Of a DNA stretch of 64,000 nucleotides, positions 39,305 through 47,930 are shown piece by piece; positions within the stretch are counted from its first letter, which is position 1, and every line of letters begins with the position of its first letter. Below the pieces are notes generated by a model. It did no database searches. It had not been told where the DNA came from and saw nothing but the letters and a program-made list of their open reading frames with translations. The stretch comes from Streptomyces sp. NBC_00448 (GTDB taxonomy: Bacteria; Actinomycetota; Actinomycetes; Streptomycetales; Streptomycetaceae): assembly GCF_036014115.1 (NCBI RefSeq), contig NZ_CP107913.1, positions 930,001 to 994,000 on the forward strand, written 5' to 3'. The position numbers and the translations under genes are program-made.

Positions 39305-40263
39305 TCAGCCGTCGGCGACGACCGCGGTCTCGATGACGCCGAGCCCCTCGATCTCGCCGCGGACCACGTCGCCGGGCTTGACGAGGGGGTGGCCCAGGGG
39401 TGTTCCGGTCGAGAGCAGGTCACCGGGCACGAGGGTGAGGGCCTCGGTGAGCCGGGCCAGCTGGTCGGGAACGGAGTGGAGCATCTCGGCCGTGCTGCCG
39501 TCCTGCCGCGGCTCGCCGTTGACCCAGGAGCGGATGCTCAGCCGGTGCGGGTCGGGGATCTCGTCCGCGGTGACGAACCAGGGGCCGGCGATCCCGAACG
39601 TGTCGAAGCCCTTGCCGCGGTCCATCCGGTTGCCGTCCCGCTCGGAGACGTCCCGCGAGCCGACGTCGCAGAAGCCGACGTAGCCGGCCACCGCCCGCAT
39701 CGCGTTCTCGGGGGTGAGGTGGCGCGCGCGGGAACCGATGACGACGCCCAGCTCCATCTCCGGGTCGACCTTCGCGCAGATCGCCGGGTACCGCAGGTCG
39801 TCGTGCGGCCCGGCCAGCGCGCCGACGGCCTTCAGGCAACCCTGCGGGCTCCGTCGGGCCGGCGCGGGTGCCGTACCGGACGGTGCCGGTCCGGCGGCGC
39901 CGGGCCGCTCTCGGGGGTAGTTGGCGAGCATGCACCAGATGGTCGCGGCCGGCCGATCGGCGGTCCGAGCCGGGCGGATTCGTCGGACCACAGGCAGTCC
40001 TCGTCCAGGTCGCCGCCGCCGGCATGGCCGACCGCCCACTCGAACACCTCGCGGACGGAGGTGAGTTGAGGGTCCGCCCGCAGCAGCGCGAGCAGGTCGC
40101 CGGCGACGGCGAGGCGGGCCCGGGCCAGGGCGTCGTCCCGATGCACACCACCGGCCTCCAGCCGACGGACGAACACGGCCTGGAAATCGACAAGTTGACC
40201 CGGAACGACGTCGGGGAAGCAGAGCCGGTCGCCGAGGGGCGTCCGCCGGGAGGCTATTTTCAC
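39305..40263 (-). pseudogene. FAH-family hydratase/hydrolase gene with a frameshift
   Basis: Two frames together make one fumarylacetoacetate-hydrolase-family protein. The N-terminal part reads from GTG 40263 (KIASRRTPLGDRLC ... SARLGPPIGRP). The catalytic part, one frame over, reads ATIWCMLANYPRE, then AICAKVDPEMELGVVIG, YVGFCDVGSRDVSERD and SIRSWVNGEPRQDGSTAEML to a normal C-terminus. The metal-site acidic residues are in PEMELG and DVSERD. The join falls in the run GCGGCCGGCC (39945-39954); the total length of 959 bases equals one missing base. It could be a real inactivation or a consensus error in a GC run. Family members hydrate 2-oxopent-4-enoate or decarboxylate meta-cleavage products, which would fit the extradiol dioxygenase. 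No clear Shine-Dalgarno sequence is seen. Confidence 0.8.
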
Positions 40264-40496
40264 GGGGATCTGGGGTGCTTTCCGTGGGTGCGGATGAGGG
40301 GGCGTGCGGGAGGAACGGGAGCGGTGCGACCGGGCGTTCGGGCGGGCTGGCGGAGGGGCGACCGGGCGGGGCGCGGCCCGGGTCCGCCCGCGCGCCCCGA
40401 GCCGCCGACCGCCAACCGCCAACCGCCCGCCGACCGCCAATCGCCCAGCTGCCGGAGCCGGAGTCGCCGGCGCACCCGGCCGCGAACGCGCCGGGC

Positions 40497-41345
40497 TCAA
40501 CCGGCGTCGGCGTCCCGGGAGTTCTCGAACCTGATCCCGCCGTCGGTCGTGACGAGGTCGAACTGGTCGGAGGGCACGGCCGGCACGTGGATCGGCGGCA
40601 GGCCCACCGTGAAGAGCAGCAGCTCCGAGGTCGCGACGTAGCGCGCCTTCTCCCCCGAGTCGGCCTCGACCGCGCCGAGCCGGCCGATCTCGGTGTCCTC
40701 GACGGTGCCCGCGCCGGAGAGCACCACGGTCAGCCGGCGCGCCTCCTCGCGCGCGCAGATCCACTCGGCGCCGGCCTCGATCTTGAGGAACTCGATCCAG
40801 AAACGCCGCTCGGTGTACGTGCCGATGTGCTTGCGCTCGACCCCGGTCGCCCCGGCCACCGGCACCCAGTTGAAGTGCGCGGGGTTGCTGATCACCACGC
40901 CGTTGTAGCGCGGCCGCGGGAACTTCGTCGGCCGGCGCTCGCGCCGCTCGGCCCGCGCCTCCTTGTTGTCCGGGCCGCGGCCGCGGCCGGCCCCCATGCC
41001 GAGCGCGGAGGCGCCGCCGAACTGGAGCACCAGCTGGAGCTGCTTCGGGTCGCCGAGCGGGTCGTCCTGCGGCCCGTAGGTCTGCCCCTCGGGGAAGTAG
41101 CCGACCTCGCCCTCGCGCAGAATCCCCTGCTCGCCCAGGTTCATGTCGCCGACGATCGGCAGGCGGATCTGCTCGAAGGTGTGGCAGTGCCGGGGCATGC
41201 GGAAGTCGGCTTCCTGCCGGCCGAGGATGTAGCGGTAGTTCTCCAGCGGCTTGCCGCGGTCCCCCATCAGCAGGTAGTTGAACGAGACCGTCCCTCTGGG
41301 GTGGTCCATCTTGTACGCGTTCTCGTCGTACGGCGCGATCTTCAT
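40497..41345 (-). CDS. cupin-like protein of aromatic catabolism unit
   Basis: 282 residues with two cupin-like halves. The N-terminal half has the likely metal residues in MPRHCHTFEQIRLPIVGD and GEVGYFPEGQTYGPQ. The C-terminal half (HIGTYTERRFWIEFLKIEAG onward) looks like a second, metal-poor barrel. I chose ATG 41345 with CGGAGGA five to six bases upstream. A ring-cleaving or isomerising role is possible but not shown. It is first in the unit with the FAH-like and GlcG-like genes, and a GntR-type box overlaps its -35. Confidence 0.82.
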   Translation of the reverse strand: MKIAPYDENAYKMDHPRGTVSFNYLLMGDRGKPLENYRYILGRQEADFRMPRHCHTFEQIRLPIVGDMNLGEQGILREGEVGYFPEGQTYGPQDDPLGDPKQLQLVLQFGGASALGMGAGRGRGPDNKEARAERRERRPTKFPRPRYNGVVISNPAHFNWVPVAGATGVERKHIGTYTERRFWIEFLKIEAGAEWICAREEARRLTVVLSGAGTVEDTEIGRLGAVEADSGEKARYVATSELLLFTVGLPPIHVPAVPSDQFDLVTTDGGIRFENSRDADAG

Positions 41346-41499
41346 CGCTGTCCTCCGGTGTCCGGTGTGAGCCCGTGTGCGGCCGGGGTGGGGTGGCCGG
41401 CTCGTGCGGCCGGCGTGGACGCACGAACCGGCGGTCCCGTGAACGGCACGTCCCGCCGAGGGCGTCCTGGCGTCGCGATCCACACAACCTTCTTAGTAG

Positions 41500-41511
41500 C
41501 TTGGTGTCAAG
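41500..41511 (-). promoter_or_regulatory. putative GntR operator and -35 of cupin gene
   Basis: CTTGGTGTCAAG contains, on the minus strand, the -35 hexamer TTGACA (41505-41510). It differs by one base from the palindrome CTTGATGTCAAG before the GntR gene at 53448. The -10 (TTGTGT at 17 bases) is weak. Confidence 0.5.
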
Positions 41512-41582
41512 GTAGGCGACGTCTTTCGCCGCATCCTGTGCGGAGCGGCGCGCCGGCCCACCGCGCCCCGGGACGCAAAGAA

Positions 41583-41618
41583 GCCGCCGTACCCGCCGGG
41601 ACAGGCGGGTACGGCGGC
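41583..41618 (-). terminator. terminator of the pca-pob operon
   Basis: A perfect 15-bp stem GCCGCCGTACCCGCC / GGCGGGTACGGCGGC with a six-base loop. In the minus direction it is followed by TTCTTTG, so it would end transcripts leaving pobA. Confidence 0.8.
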
Positions 41619-41742
41619 ACGGCGGTAACGGCGGGCAGCCGTCAGCGGGCGACCGGCGACGCGCCGCGGCCGGCGGCGGGTTGGGACGAGAGCGGAGCGG
41701 GGCGAAGGCGGGTCGGAACGAAAGCCGCGTGCAGCCGCCGGG

Positions 41743-42930
41743 TCAGCCGATCGGCAACCCCGCGTAGTTCTCGGCGAGTTCGGCGGCCGCGTGCGGGGAC
41801 GCCGCGATCCGGTCGAGCTGGGAGATCTGGAGCCGGGTCTCGAACGGACCCTGCGCCGGGTCGGTGTGCAGCGTGCCGGTCATGAAGGAGGAGAAGTGCT
41901 CGGCCCGCCAGACCCGCCGCAGGCAGGTCGCCGAGTACGCCTCCAGCCCCGCGGTGGAGCCGGCCTCCTTCAGCTCGGCGAACGCCCTGGCCAGCACGAT
42001 CACGTCGGCCGCCGCGAGGTTGAGCCCCTTGGCGCCGGTGGGCGGCACGATGTGCGCGGCGTCGCCGGCCAGGAAGACCCGGCCGTGGCTCATCGGCTCC
42101 GAGACGAAGCTGCGCATCGGCAGCACCCCCTTGGAGGTGATGGGCCCGCGCTTCAGCGTCCAGCCGCCGTCCACCGCGAAGCGCGCGTCCAGCTCGTCCC
42201 AGATCCGCTCGTCGGTCCAGCCGGCGGGATCGGTGCCGTTGGGGACCTGGAGGTAGAGCCGGCTGACGGTCGGCGAGCGCATGCTCAGCAGCGCGAAGCC
42301 ACGCGGCGAGTGGGCGTAGACCAGTTCGTCGCTGGACGGCGGCACGTCGGCGAGGACCCCGAACCAGGAGTAGGGGTAGACGCGTTCGTAGGTGCGCCGG
42401 ACGCGCTCCGGCACCGCGTCGCGGGTGACGCCGTGGAAGCCGTCGCAACCCACCACGTAGTCGCAGGTGAGGGTCCTGTCCTGGCCCTCGTGCGTGTAGT
42501 GGACCACCGGCCGGTCGGTGTCGGCGCCCTCGACCGCCCGCACGTGGGCCTCGAAGAGCAGCGGGGCGCCGTCCTCCAGTTGGAGGGCGATCAGGTCCTT
42601 GCAGACCTCGGTCTGGGCGTAGACCCAGACCCGGCGGCCGCCGGTGAGGGACGGGAAGTCGATGCGGTGCGACCTGCGGTCCCAGCGCAGCTCGATGCCG
42701 TCGTGGACGAGGGCCTCGCGGTCGAGCCGCTCGCCGGCGCCGGAGGACCGCAGCACGTCCACCGTGGACTGTTCGAGGATGCCGGCGCGTTGGCGCTGCT
42801 CGACATAGTCGCGGTCGCGGCTCTCCAGGACCACGCACTCGACGCCGGAACGGTGCAGCAGCCGGGCGAGGAGCAGCCCCGCCGGGCCGCCGCCGATGAT
42901 GCCGACGGTGGTGTGGTTGGGGGTGTGCAT
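41743..42930 (-). CDS. pobA: 4-hydroxybenzoate 3-monooxygenase
   Basis: 395-residue class A flavin hydroxylase that turns 4-hydroxybenzoate into protocatechuate with NAD(P)H and O2. The FAD motif GIIGGGPAGLLLARLL is at the N-terminus. The DG motif is DYVVGCDGFHGVTR, and the GD motif is VFLAGDAAHIVPPTGAKGLN. The substrate-pocket segment RQRAGILEQSTVDVLR is typical of PobA. The start is ATG 42930, five bases after the pcaL stop. It is last in the operon, just before a strong terminator. Confidence 0.96.
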   Translation of the reverse strand: MHTPNHTTVGIIGGGPAGLLLARLLHRSGVECVVLESRDRDYVEQRQRAGILEQSTVDVLRSSGAGERLDREALVHDGIELRWDRRSHRIDFPSLTGGRRVWVYAQTEVCKDLIALQLEDGAPLLFEAHVRAVEGADTDRPVVHYTHEGQDRTLTCDYVVGCDGFHGVTRDAVPERVRRTYERVYPYSWFGVLADVPPSSDELVYAHSPRGFALLSMRSPTVSRLYLQVPNGTDPAGWTDERIWDELDARFAVDGGWTLKRGPITSKGVLPMRSFVSEPMSHGRVFLAGDAAHIVPPTGAKGLNLAAADVIVLARAFAELKEAGSTAGLEAYSATCLRRVWRAEHFSSFMTGTLHTDPAQGPFETRLQISQLDRIAASPHAAAELAENYAGLPIG

Positions 42931-42935
42931 GAGGA

Positions 42936-44138
42936 TCAGTGCCCCTCTTCTTCTTCGGCCCGGTCCTCTTCGAGGACCCGGTTGGCGATGGCGAAGGCGG
43001 AGTTGGCCGCGGGCACCCCGCAGTACACGGCCGACTGGAGCAGGACTTCCTGGATCTCGTCGGGGGTCAGGCCGTTGCGGAGGGCCGCGCGCACGTGCAT
43101 GGCCAGTTCGTCGTGGTGGCCGCGCGCGACCAGCGCGGTGAGGGTGACGCAACTGCGGGTCTTGCGGCTCAGGCCCGGGCGGGTCCAGATCTCGCCCCAC
43201 GCGTAGCGGGTGATGAGGTCCTGGAACGGCGCGGTGAAGTCGGTGCTGCGGGTCGCCGCCCGGTCGACGTGCGCGTCGCCCAGCACGGCCCGGCGCACCG
43301 CCATCCCCGCCGCGTGCCGGGAGGTGTCGTCGGAGGGGCCGTCGGAGAGCCCACCGGAGGCACCGCCGTCCGGCCCGTCCGCCAAGTGCGCGGTCAGCGC
43401 GGCCAGTACGGGCCCGGGCCGTTCGACGTTCGCCAGGTGGGCCGCGTGACCGACCTCGGTCAGGCTCGCCCCGGCGATCCCGTCGGCCAGCTCGCGCGCG
43501 TGCGCGGGTGGCGTCGCCGGGTCGTCCCGGCCGGCGATCACGCAGGTCGGTACGGTGATGCCCGCCAGCTCCGCGCGCAGGTCGAAGGCGGCCAGCGCGT
43601 CGCAGCAGGCCGCGTACGCCTCCGGGTCCGCGGCCCGCGCGTCGGCCACCAGCGCCGCCGCGGCCGGCGCGCCGGCGAACGCCGGGGTGAACCACCGGTG
43701 CACGGCGGTGTCGGCGACCGGCCCGGTGCCCTCCGCCCGTACCAGCGCAGCGCGCTCCCGCCAGCCGGACGGCTCGCCGAACCGCGCCGACGTGCACACC
43801 AGCGCGAGGCTGCGGACCCGCTCGGCGTGGTGCACCGCGAGCCACGTGCCGACCGCGCCCCCGAGCGACACCCCGCCGTACGCGAAGCCCTCCACCCCGA
43901 GGCTGTCGGCGAGTTCCAACACCATGCGCCCGAGGTCGGCGACAGTGGCGCCGCTCGCGGGCAGCCGCGCCGGCGAACGGCCGTGCCCGGGCAGGTCGTA
44001 GCGGATCACCCGATGCGTACGCGCCAGCGCCGGGACCTGGGCGTCCCACACCGCGAGCGACGTGCCGAGGGACGGGCCGAGGAGGAGCGGCGGCGCGCCG
44101 CCGGCGCCGTCCACCCGGTGGTGCAACAGGTTCGTCAT
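42936..44138 (-). CDS. pcaL: fused beta-ketoadipate enol-lactone hydrolase / carboxymuconolactone decarboxylase
   Basis: 400 residues. The N-terminal alpha/beta hydrolase (PcaD) has nucleophile Ser in YGGVSLGGAVG, Asp in IAGRDDPATP and His in VGHAAHLANV. After a Gly/Ser/Asp-rich linker (~260-280) comes the PcaC domain, with RKTRSCVTLTALVARGHHDE and YCGVPAANSAF. The fusion carries out two consecutive steps: decarboxylation of 4-carboxymuconolactone, then hydrolysis to beta-ketoadipate. PcaL fusions are known from actinomycetes. It is followed closely by pobA; about 850 bases of decayed sequence separate it from pcaB. Confidence 0.95.
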   Translation of the reverse strand: MTNLLHHRVDGAGGAPPLLLGPSLGTSLAVWDAQVPALARTHRVIRYDLPGHGRSPARLPASGATVADLGRMVLELADSLGVEGFAYGGVSLGGAVGTWLAVHHAERVRSLALVCTSARFGEPSGWRERAALVRAEGTGPVADTAVHRWFTPAFAGAPAAAALVADARAADPEAYAACCDALAAFDLRAELAGITVPTCVIAGRDDPATPPAHARELADGIAGASLTEVGHAAHLANVERPGPVLAALTAHLADGPDGGASGGLSDGPSDDTSRHAAGMAVRRAVLGDAHVDRAATRSTDFTAPFQDLITRYAWGEIWTRPGLSRKTRSCVTLTALVARGHHDELAMHVRAALRNGLTPDEIQEVLLQSAVYCGVPAANSAFAIANRVLEEDRAEEEEGH

Positions 44139-44320
44139 ACGTTCTCCTCAGGCCGCTCGGTGACGCCGCCGACGGGCCGGCGGCGCCTGCTTCTTCGTAG
44201 GGTCGGGCGCGAGCGCGGCCGGCGGTACGCTCCCTCCGACCCGCGCCGCCCGTCGTTCGGGCCATTCCCCCGGTCGGCCGGACCGGCAGCAGCCGGCCGA
44301 CCCCCACCGCGCGCCGGTCT

Positions 44321-44512
44321 CCGCGCGCGCAACGCCTCGGGGTCGCCGGTCGGCAGGTCGTAGGCCACTTCGAGCGGCCCGAAACACTCCAGGCAGGCGA
44401 AGGCCGGGCTCAGCGGGTAGCGGGTGCCGCACTCCCGGCAGGACAGCGCGGCGGCCGGTCCCAACGGTGCGGGTACTCCGGCGTCCTGGGCGCCCTGGCC
44501 GCGGACCCTCAC
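44321..44512 (-). pseudogene. remnant of threonine synthase N-terminus
   Basis: In one minus-strand frame the segment GPAAALSCRECGTRYPLSPA, then FACLECFGPLEVAYDLPTGD and PEALRAR, closely resembles the zinc-ribbon N-terminus of actinobacterial threonine synthase (two CxxC pairs, then CFGPLEVAYD). A possible GTG start lies at 44512. After 44321 the similarity stops in an arginine/glycine-rich stretch, and none of the PLP domain is present. It therefore looks like a transposed or truncated fragment, not a working gene; a separate small zinc-ribbon gene is less likely. Confidence 0.7.
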
Positions 44513-44985
44513 CACGCCCACCAGGCCCACCCCTCCGACCAGCAGAGCCACACCCCCGACCAACCGGACAACACCACCCCCCAACCGACCCCCACGGGGA
44601 ACCTGCCGGCCCGCTCCAGCGGTGGATCGCACTGGTGACGTGGCCGGAAAGGCCGGCCTGGTTCGCGGTGTCCGGTGCTCCACCACGGCCTTCGGCCTGG
44701 GGGCACCCCCGCATCGCAAGGCGGTGGGGGCGCCTCCCGGACGCCAGGCCAGGGAGAGATCGCCCTCGTACCGGGCGTGCTCGGGCGCCTCCGACAACGC
44801 CGGGGCCGCTCCCCCTGGCTTCGCCGGAGGTGCCCCCACCCGCCGAAGGCAGGGGGAGAGTGCGCGTGCCAGGCGCCGCGGACCCGGGGGCGCCTCACGG
44901 CCGTCAGGCCAGGGGGAGGGACTTCCCCCACCCGGCCCGGCCCCACGCCCGGCCGGTCGGCACTGCGTCCGCCGCGCGCGCCTGC
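44513..44985. other. repeat-rich intergenic DNA between pcaL and pcaB
   Basis: No gene is supported. The stretch contains several G/C-rich inverted segments around runs such as GGGGGCACCCCC, GCTCCCCCTGGCTTCGCCGG and GGGGGAGGGACTTCCCCC, plus one copy of the dispersed repeat. Such elements are common between streptomycete genes. They interrupt an otherwise tightly packed operon. Confidence 0.6.
44749..44777 (+). repeat. dispersed intergenic repeat, copy 2
   Basis: Starts CCAGGGAGAGATCGCCCTCG and ends CGGGCG; matches 33167-33195 with about four differences. Related CCAGGGGGAG segments follow at 44903. Confidence 0.65.
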
Positions 44986-46479
44986 TCACGGTCGGGTGGG
45001 GCGCAGCGCGCGGTCGACCAGGGCGGGGGCGGAGCCCAGGTAGGTGACGGGGTCGAGGAGGTGACGCAGGCGCTGGGGGGTCAGCGCGGCAGCGAGGGCC
45101 GGGTCCGCGCGCAGGGCGTCCTCGAGTTCGACGTCCTCCTCGACCGCGCGGCGGACGGCGCGGTCGAGGAGGGATCGCGCCTCACCGCGGCCGATCAGGG
45201 CAGTGAGTGCGGCGGCAAGGTGCTCGGTGGCGATGAGGCCGTCCGTCGCGTCGAGGTTCGCGCGCATCCGGTGCGGGTGGACCCGCAGGTCCTCGACGAG
45301 TTCGACGGCGTCGCGGGCGGCGCCGCCGACGAGGCGCAGCGCCTCGCGCAGCGGCTGCCACTCGGCGTGCCAGGCGCCGGCGGGGCGTTCGTCCTCGCCG
45401 GCGAGCGAGCCGAACAGGACGGCGGCGAGCGCGGGGACCTGGCGGGCGGCGGCCGCGATGAGGGTGGCGCGTACGGGGTTGGCCTTGTGCGGCATGGCGG
45501 AGGAGCCCCCGCCGCTGCCTTCGGACAGCTCGCCGATCTCGGTCCTGGACAGCACCAGCACGTCGGCCGCGACCTTGCCGAGGGCGCCGGCCGCGAAGGC
45601 CAGCGCACCGGCGAGGTCCGCGACGGGGGTGCGGAGTGTGTGCCAGGGCAGCGCGGGCTCGGCGAGGCCGGTCTCGGCGGCATACCCGGCGAGCAGCCGC
45701 AGGCCGATGTCGCCGTCGCGCGCGCTGTCACTGTCGTGCGCGCCGGCCCCGTCCCGCGCGCTGCCGTCGTCGGCCCCGGCGAACGCCGCGAAGGCGGCCA
45801 ACGTCCCTGCCGCACCGCCGAGTTGAGCGGGCAGCGAGTTCTGTACGGCCGCGAGCCGGTCGCGTCCGGCAAGCAGCAGAGACCGCCAGCCGGCCGCCTT
45901 CAGCCCGAACGTGGTGGGGACGGCGTGCTGGGTCAGGGTGCGGCCGGGCAGTGGCGTGTCGCGGTGCTCGGCGGCGAGCCGGGCCAGCGCGCCGGCCGCG
46001 CGGCCCAGGTCGGCCAGCACCGTCGCCAGCGTGCGGGAGGCGACCAGCATCGTGGCCGTGTCCAGGATGTCCTGGCTGGTCGCGCCGCGGTGGACGAACT
46101 CGCCTGCGGCCGGGTCGAGTTCGGCGGTGGCGGCCGTCAGGTTCGCGACCAGCGGGATGACCGGGTTGCCGCCGGCGCGGGAACGCAGCGCCAGGTCGCG
46201 TACGTCGTAGCGGCCGGTCACCGCGGCGGCCGCCGTGACCGCGGCCGCCGCCGACGCCGGGGCCAGCCCCAGCGCGGCCTGGGCGCGGGTGAGCGCGGCC
46301 TCGGCGTCGAGCATGGCGCGCACGTACGCGGCGTCGCCCGTGGCGGCCTCGGCCGCGGACCCGGCCCGCCCTGGGGCGAGCAGGCCGAAGTCCTCGGCGG
46401 CGTCGGCGGGTTCGCGCCAAGGCTCGGGTCCAGTGGGATCGGTGGGATCAGTGGGAGGAGTGGGATCAGTCGAAGGCAA
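44986..46479 (-). CDS. pcaB: 3-carboxy-cis,cis-muconate cycloisomerase
   Basis: 497 residues of the fumarase/aspartase superfamily. The signature loop GSSAMPHKANPVR is near residue 330. GATSQDILDTA and QHAVPTTFGLKAAGW are the other two conserved blocks. It converts 3-carboxymuconate to 4-carboxymuconolactone. TTG 46479 is taken as start because GAGGAGA lies ten bases upstream; this overlaps the pcaG end by 14 bases. The first ~18 residues are a Thr/Asp/Pro repeat, and an Ala/Asp/Ser-rich loop with DSARDG units sits near residue 245. A later start is possible. Confidence 0.93.
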   Translation of the reverse strand: MPSTDPTPPTDPTDPTGPEPWREPADAAEDFGLLAPGRAGSAAEAATGDAAYVRAMLDAEAALTRAQAALGLAPASAAAAVTAAAAVTGRYDVRDLALRSRAGGNPVIPLVANLTAATAELDPAAGEFVHRGATSQDILDTATMLVASRTLATVLADLGRAAGALARLAAEHRDTPLPGRTLTQHAVPTTFGLKAAGWRSLLLAGRDRLAAVQNSLPAQLGGAAGTLAAFAAFAGADDGSARDGAGAHDSDSARDGDIGLRLLAGYAAETGLAEPALPWHTLRTPVADLAGALAFAAGALGKVAADVLVLSRTEIGELSEGSGGGSSAMPHKANPVRATLIAAAARQVPALAAVLFGSLAGEDERPAGAWHAEWQPLREALRLVGGAARDAVELVEDLRVHPHRMRANLDATDGLIATEHLAAALTALIGRGEARSLLDRAVRRAVEEDVELEDALRADPALAAALTPQRLRHLLDPVTYLGSAPALVDRALRPTRP

Positions 46480-47047
46480 GGAAGACCGTCTCCTCGTGCA
46501 CGCCGTCGGACTGCAGACGGATGTCGAACCGCAGGACGCCCGGCGCCGCGCCCTCGTCGGGGGTGGCCAGCAGCGTGGCGCGGCGGGCCGGGCTCAGCGC
46601 GGCGAGCAGCGGGTCGGCCTCCACGTCGGTGCGCCCGGGCAGGTAGACCCGCGTGTGCAGGTGGTGCAGCAGGCCGCGGGCGAAGACGATGAGCGCCAGG
46701 TACGGCACCCCGCCCGGCGGCAGCGTACGGATCGCGTAGCGGCCGTCGGCGTCGGTGGTGACCCGGCCGAAGCCGGTGAAGACCACGCCGTCGCGGCCGA
46801 TCACCCGGCCGTCGACGGGGTCCCGGCGCAGCGAGCCGGGCGCGCCGGTGCGGGAGCCGTCGGGGGCGGGCTGCCAGATCTCCAGGAGGGCGTCGGGCAC
46901 GGGCTGTCCGGCGCCGTCGTGGACCCGGCCGTGGACGGTGAGGGTGTCGGGGTGGCCGGTGGGCGCGATGTCGCCGCCCTTGGCGAAGGGCAGGGCGTAG
47001 CCGTAGAACGGCCCGACGGTCTGCGAGGGGGTGGGGGCGAGGGACAT
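46466..47047 (-). CDS. pcaG: protocatechuate 3,4-dioxygenase alpha subunit
   Basis: 193 residues, the non-iron-binding subunit of the intradiol dioxygenase. Typical elements: PSQTVGPFYGYALPF at the N-terminus, GRVHDGAGQPVPDALLEIWQ, FTGFGRVTTDADGRY, then HLHTRVYLPGR where the iron ligands of the beta subunit are replaced. The C-terminus ends FDIRLQ...ETVFLAFD as usual. ATG 47047 overlaps the pcaH stop as TGATG. Confidence 0.96.
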   Translation of the reverse strand: MSLAPTPSQTVGPFYGYALPFAKGGDIAPTGHPDTLTVHGRVHDGAGQPVPDALLEIWQPAPDGSRTGAPGSLRRDPVDGRVIGRDGVVFTGFGRVTTDADGRYAIRTLPPGGVPYLALIVFARGLLHHLHTRVYLPGRTDVEADPLLAALSPARRATLLATPDEGAAPGVLRFDIRLQSDGVHEETVFLAFD

Positions 47048-47919
47048 CAGCGGCCCTCCTCGATCCAGGTGGCGGCCGGACCGTCGAGGACGATGTCCCA
47101 ACGGTAGCCGAGCGACCATTCGGGGGTGGACAGGTCGTGGTCGTAGGCGGCGACCAGCCGGGCCCGCGCGGACTCGTCGGTGACGGACTGCAGGATCGGG
47201 TCGTAGTCGAAGAGCGGGTCGCCGGGGAAGTACATCTGGGTGACCAGGCGTTGGGTGAACGCGGTGCCGAACAGCGAGAAGTGGATGTGCGCCGGGCGCC
47301 AGGCGCCACGGTGGTTGCGCCAGGGGTAGGCGCCGGGTTTGACGGTGACGAACGTGTAGCCGCCGTCGTCGCCGGTCAGGGTGCGGCCGACGCCGGTGAA
47401 GTGGGGGTCGAGCGGGGCGGGGTGGTCGTCGCGCTGGTGGGCGTAGCGGCCGGAGGCGTTGGCCTGCCAGATCTCGACGAGCTGGCCGCGGACCGGGCGT
47501 CCTTCGCGGTCGAGGACCCGACCGGTGACCGTGATGCGCTCGCCGAGCGGCTCGCCGTGGTGCTGCCGGGTGAGGTCGTGGTCGAGGGCGGTGAGGTCGG
47601 TGGCGCCGAAGACGGGGCCGGTCAGCTCGACGGCCTCGGGGTCGCCGCCCACGGAGACGAGCGGCTGCCGGGGGTGGCGCAGGGCGCTGCTGCGGTAGGG
47701 GGCGTAGCCGCGGTCGGGGTGGTGCTCGGCGGGGGCGCCGGCCGCGCGGCGGGTCGCGTACGCCTGCTGCTCGGCGGCTATTTCGGCGCTGATGTCGTGC
47801 TGCGTGAGGGGGTTGGGCGGGGTCGGCGGGGTCGGCGGGGCGGACCCGGGGGGAACCGCGCCGGGCGCGGGCGGGGCGGACGGACCGGACGGGGTGAGGG
47901 AGGTGGGCGGGGTGGGCAT
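47047..47919 (-). CDS. pcaH: protocatechuate 3,4-dioxygenase beta subunit
   Basis: 290 residues, the Fe(III) subunit that opens protocatechuate between its hydroxyls. Visible signatures: LVEIWQANASGRYAHQRDDH, PLDPHFTGVGRTLTGDDG and YPWRNHRGAWRPAHIHFSLF, which holds a Tyr and the His-x-His iron ligands. The N-terminus carries a ~40-residue Pro/Thr/Ser-rich tail before the conserved region begins. ATG 47919 has TAGGAG nine bases upstream, overlapping the pcaF stop. Confidence 0.96.
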   Translation of the reverse strand: MPTPPTSLTPSGPSAPPAPGAVPPGSAPPTPPTPPNPLTQHDISAEIAAEQQAYATRRAAGAPAEHHPDRGYAPYRSSALRHPRQPLVSVGGDPEAVELTGPVFGATDLTALDHDLTRQHHGEPLGERITVTGRVLDREGRPVRGQLVEIWQANASGRYAHQRDDHPAPLDPHFTGVGRTLTGDDGGYTFVTVKPGAYPWRNHRGAWRPAHIHFSLFGTAFTQRLVTQMYFPGDPLFDYDPILQSVTDESARARLVAAYDHDLSTPEWSLGYRWDIVLDGPAATWIEEGR

Positions 47920-47930
47920 GCGGGACGCTC

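Noticed and set aside
40405..40455. Short CCGCCAACCGCC repeats looking like an array
   Set aside because: Units are 6-8 bases with no spacers of constant length; ordinary low-complexity intergenic DNA, not CRISPR.
44148..44714. 188-codon minus-strand frame in the pca gap
   Set aside because: Arg/Gly/Pro-rich. The neighbouring frame carries the threonine synthase-like zinc ribbon and explains the local conservation better.
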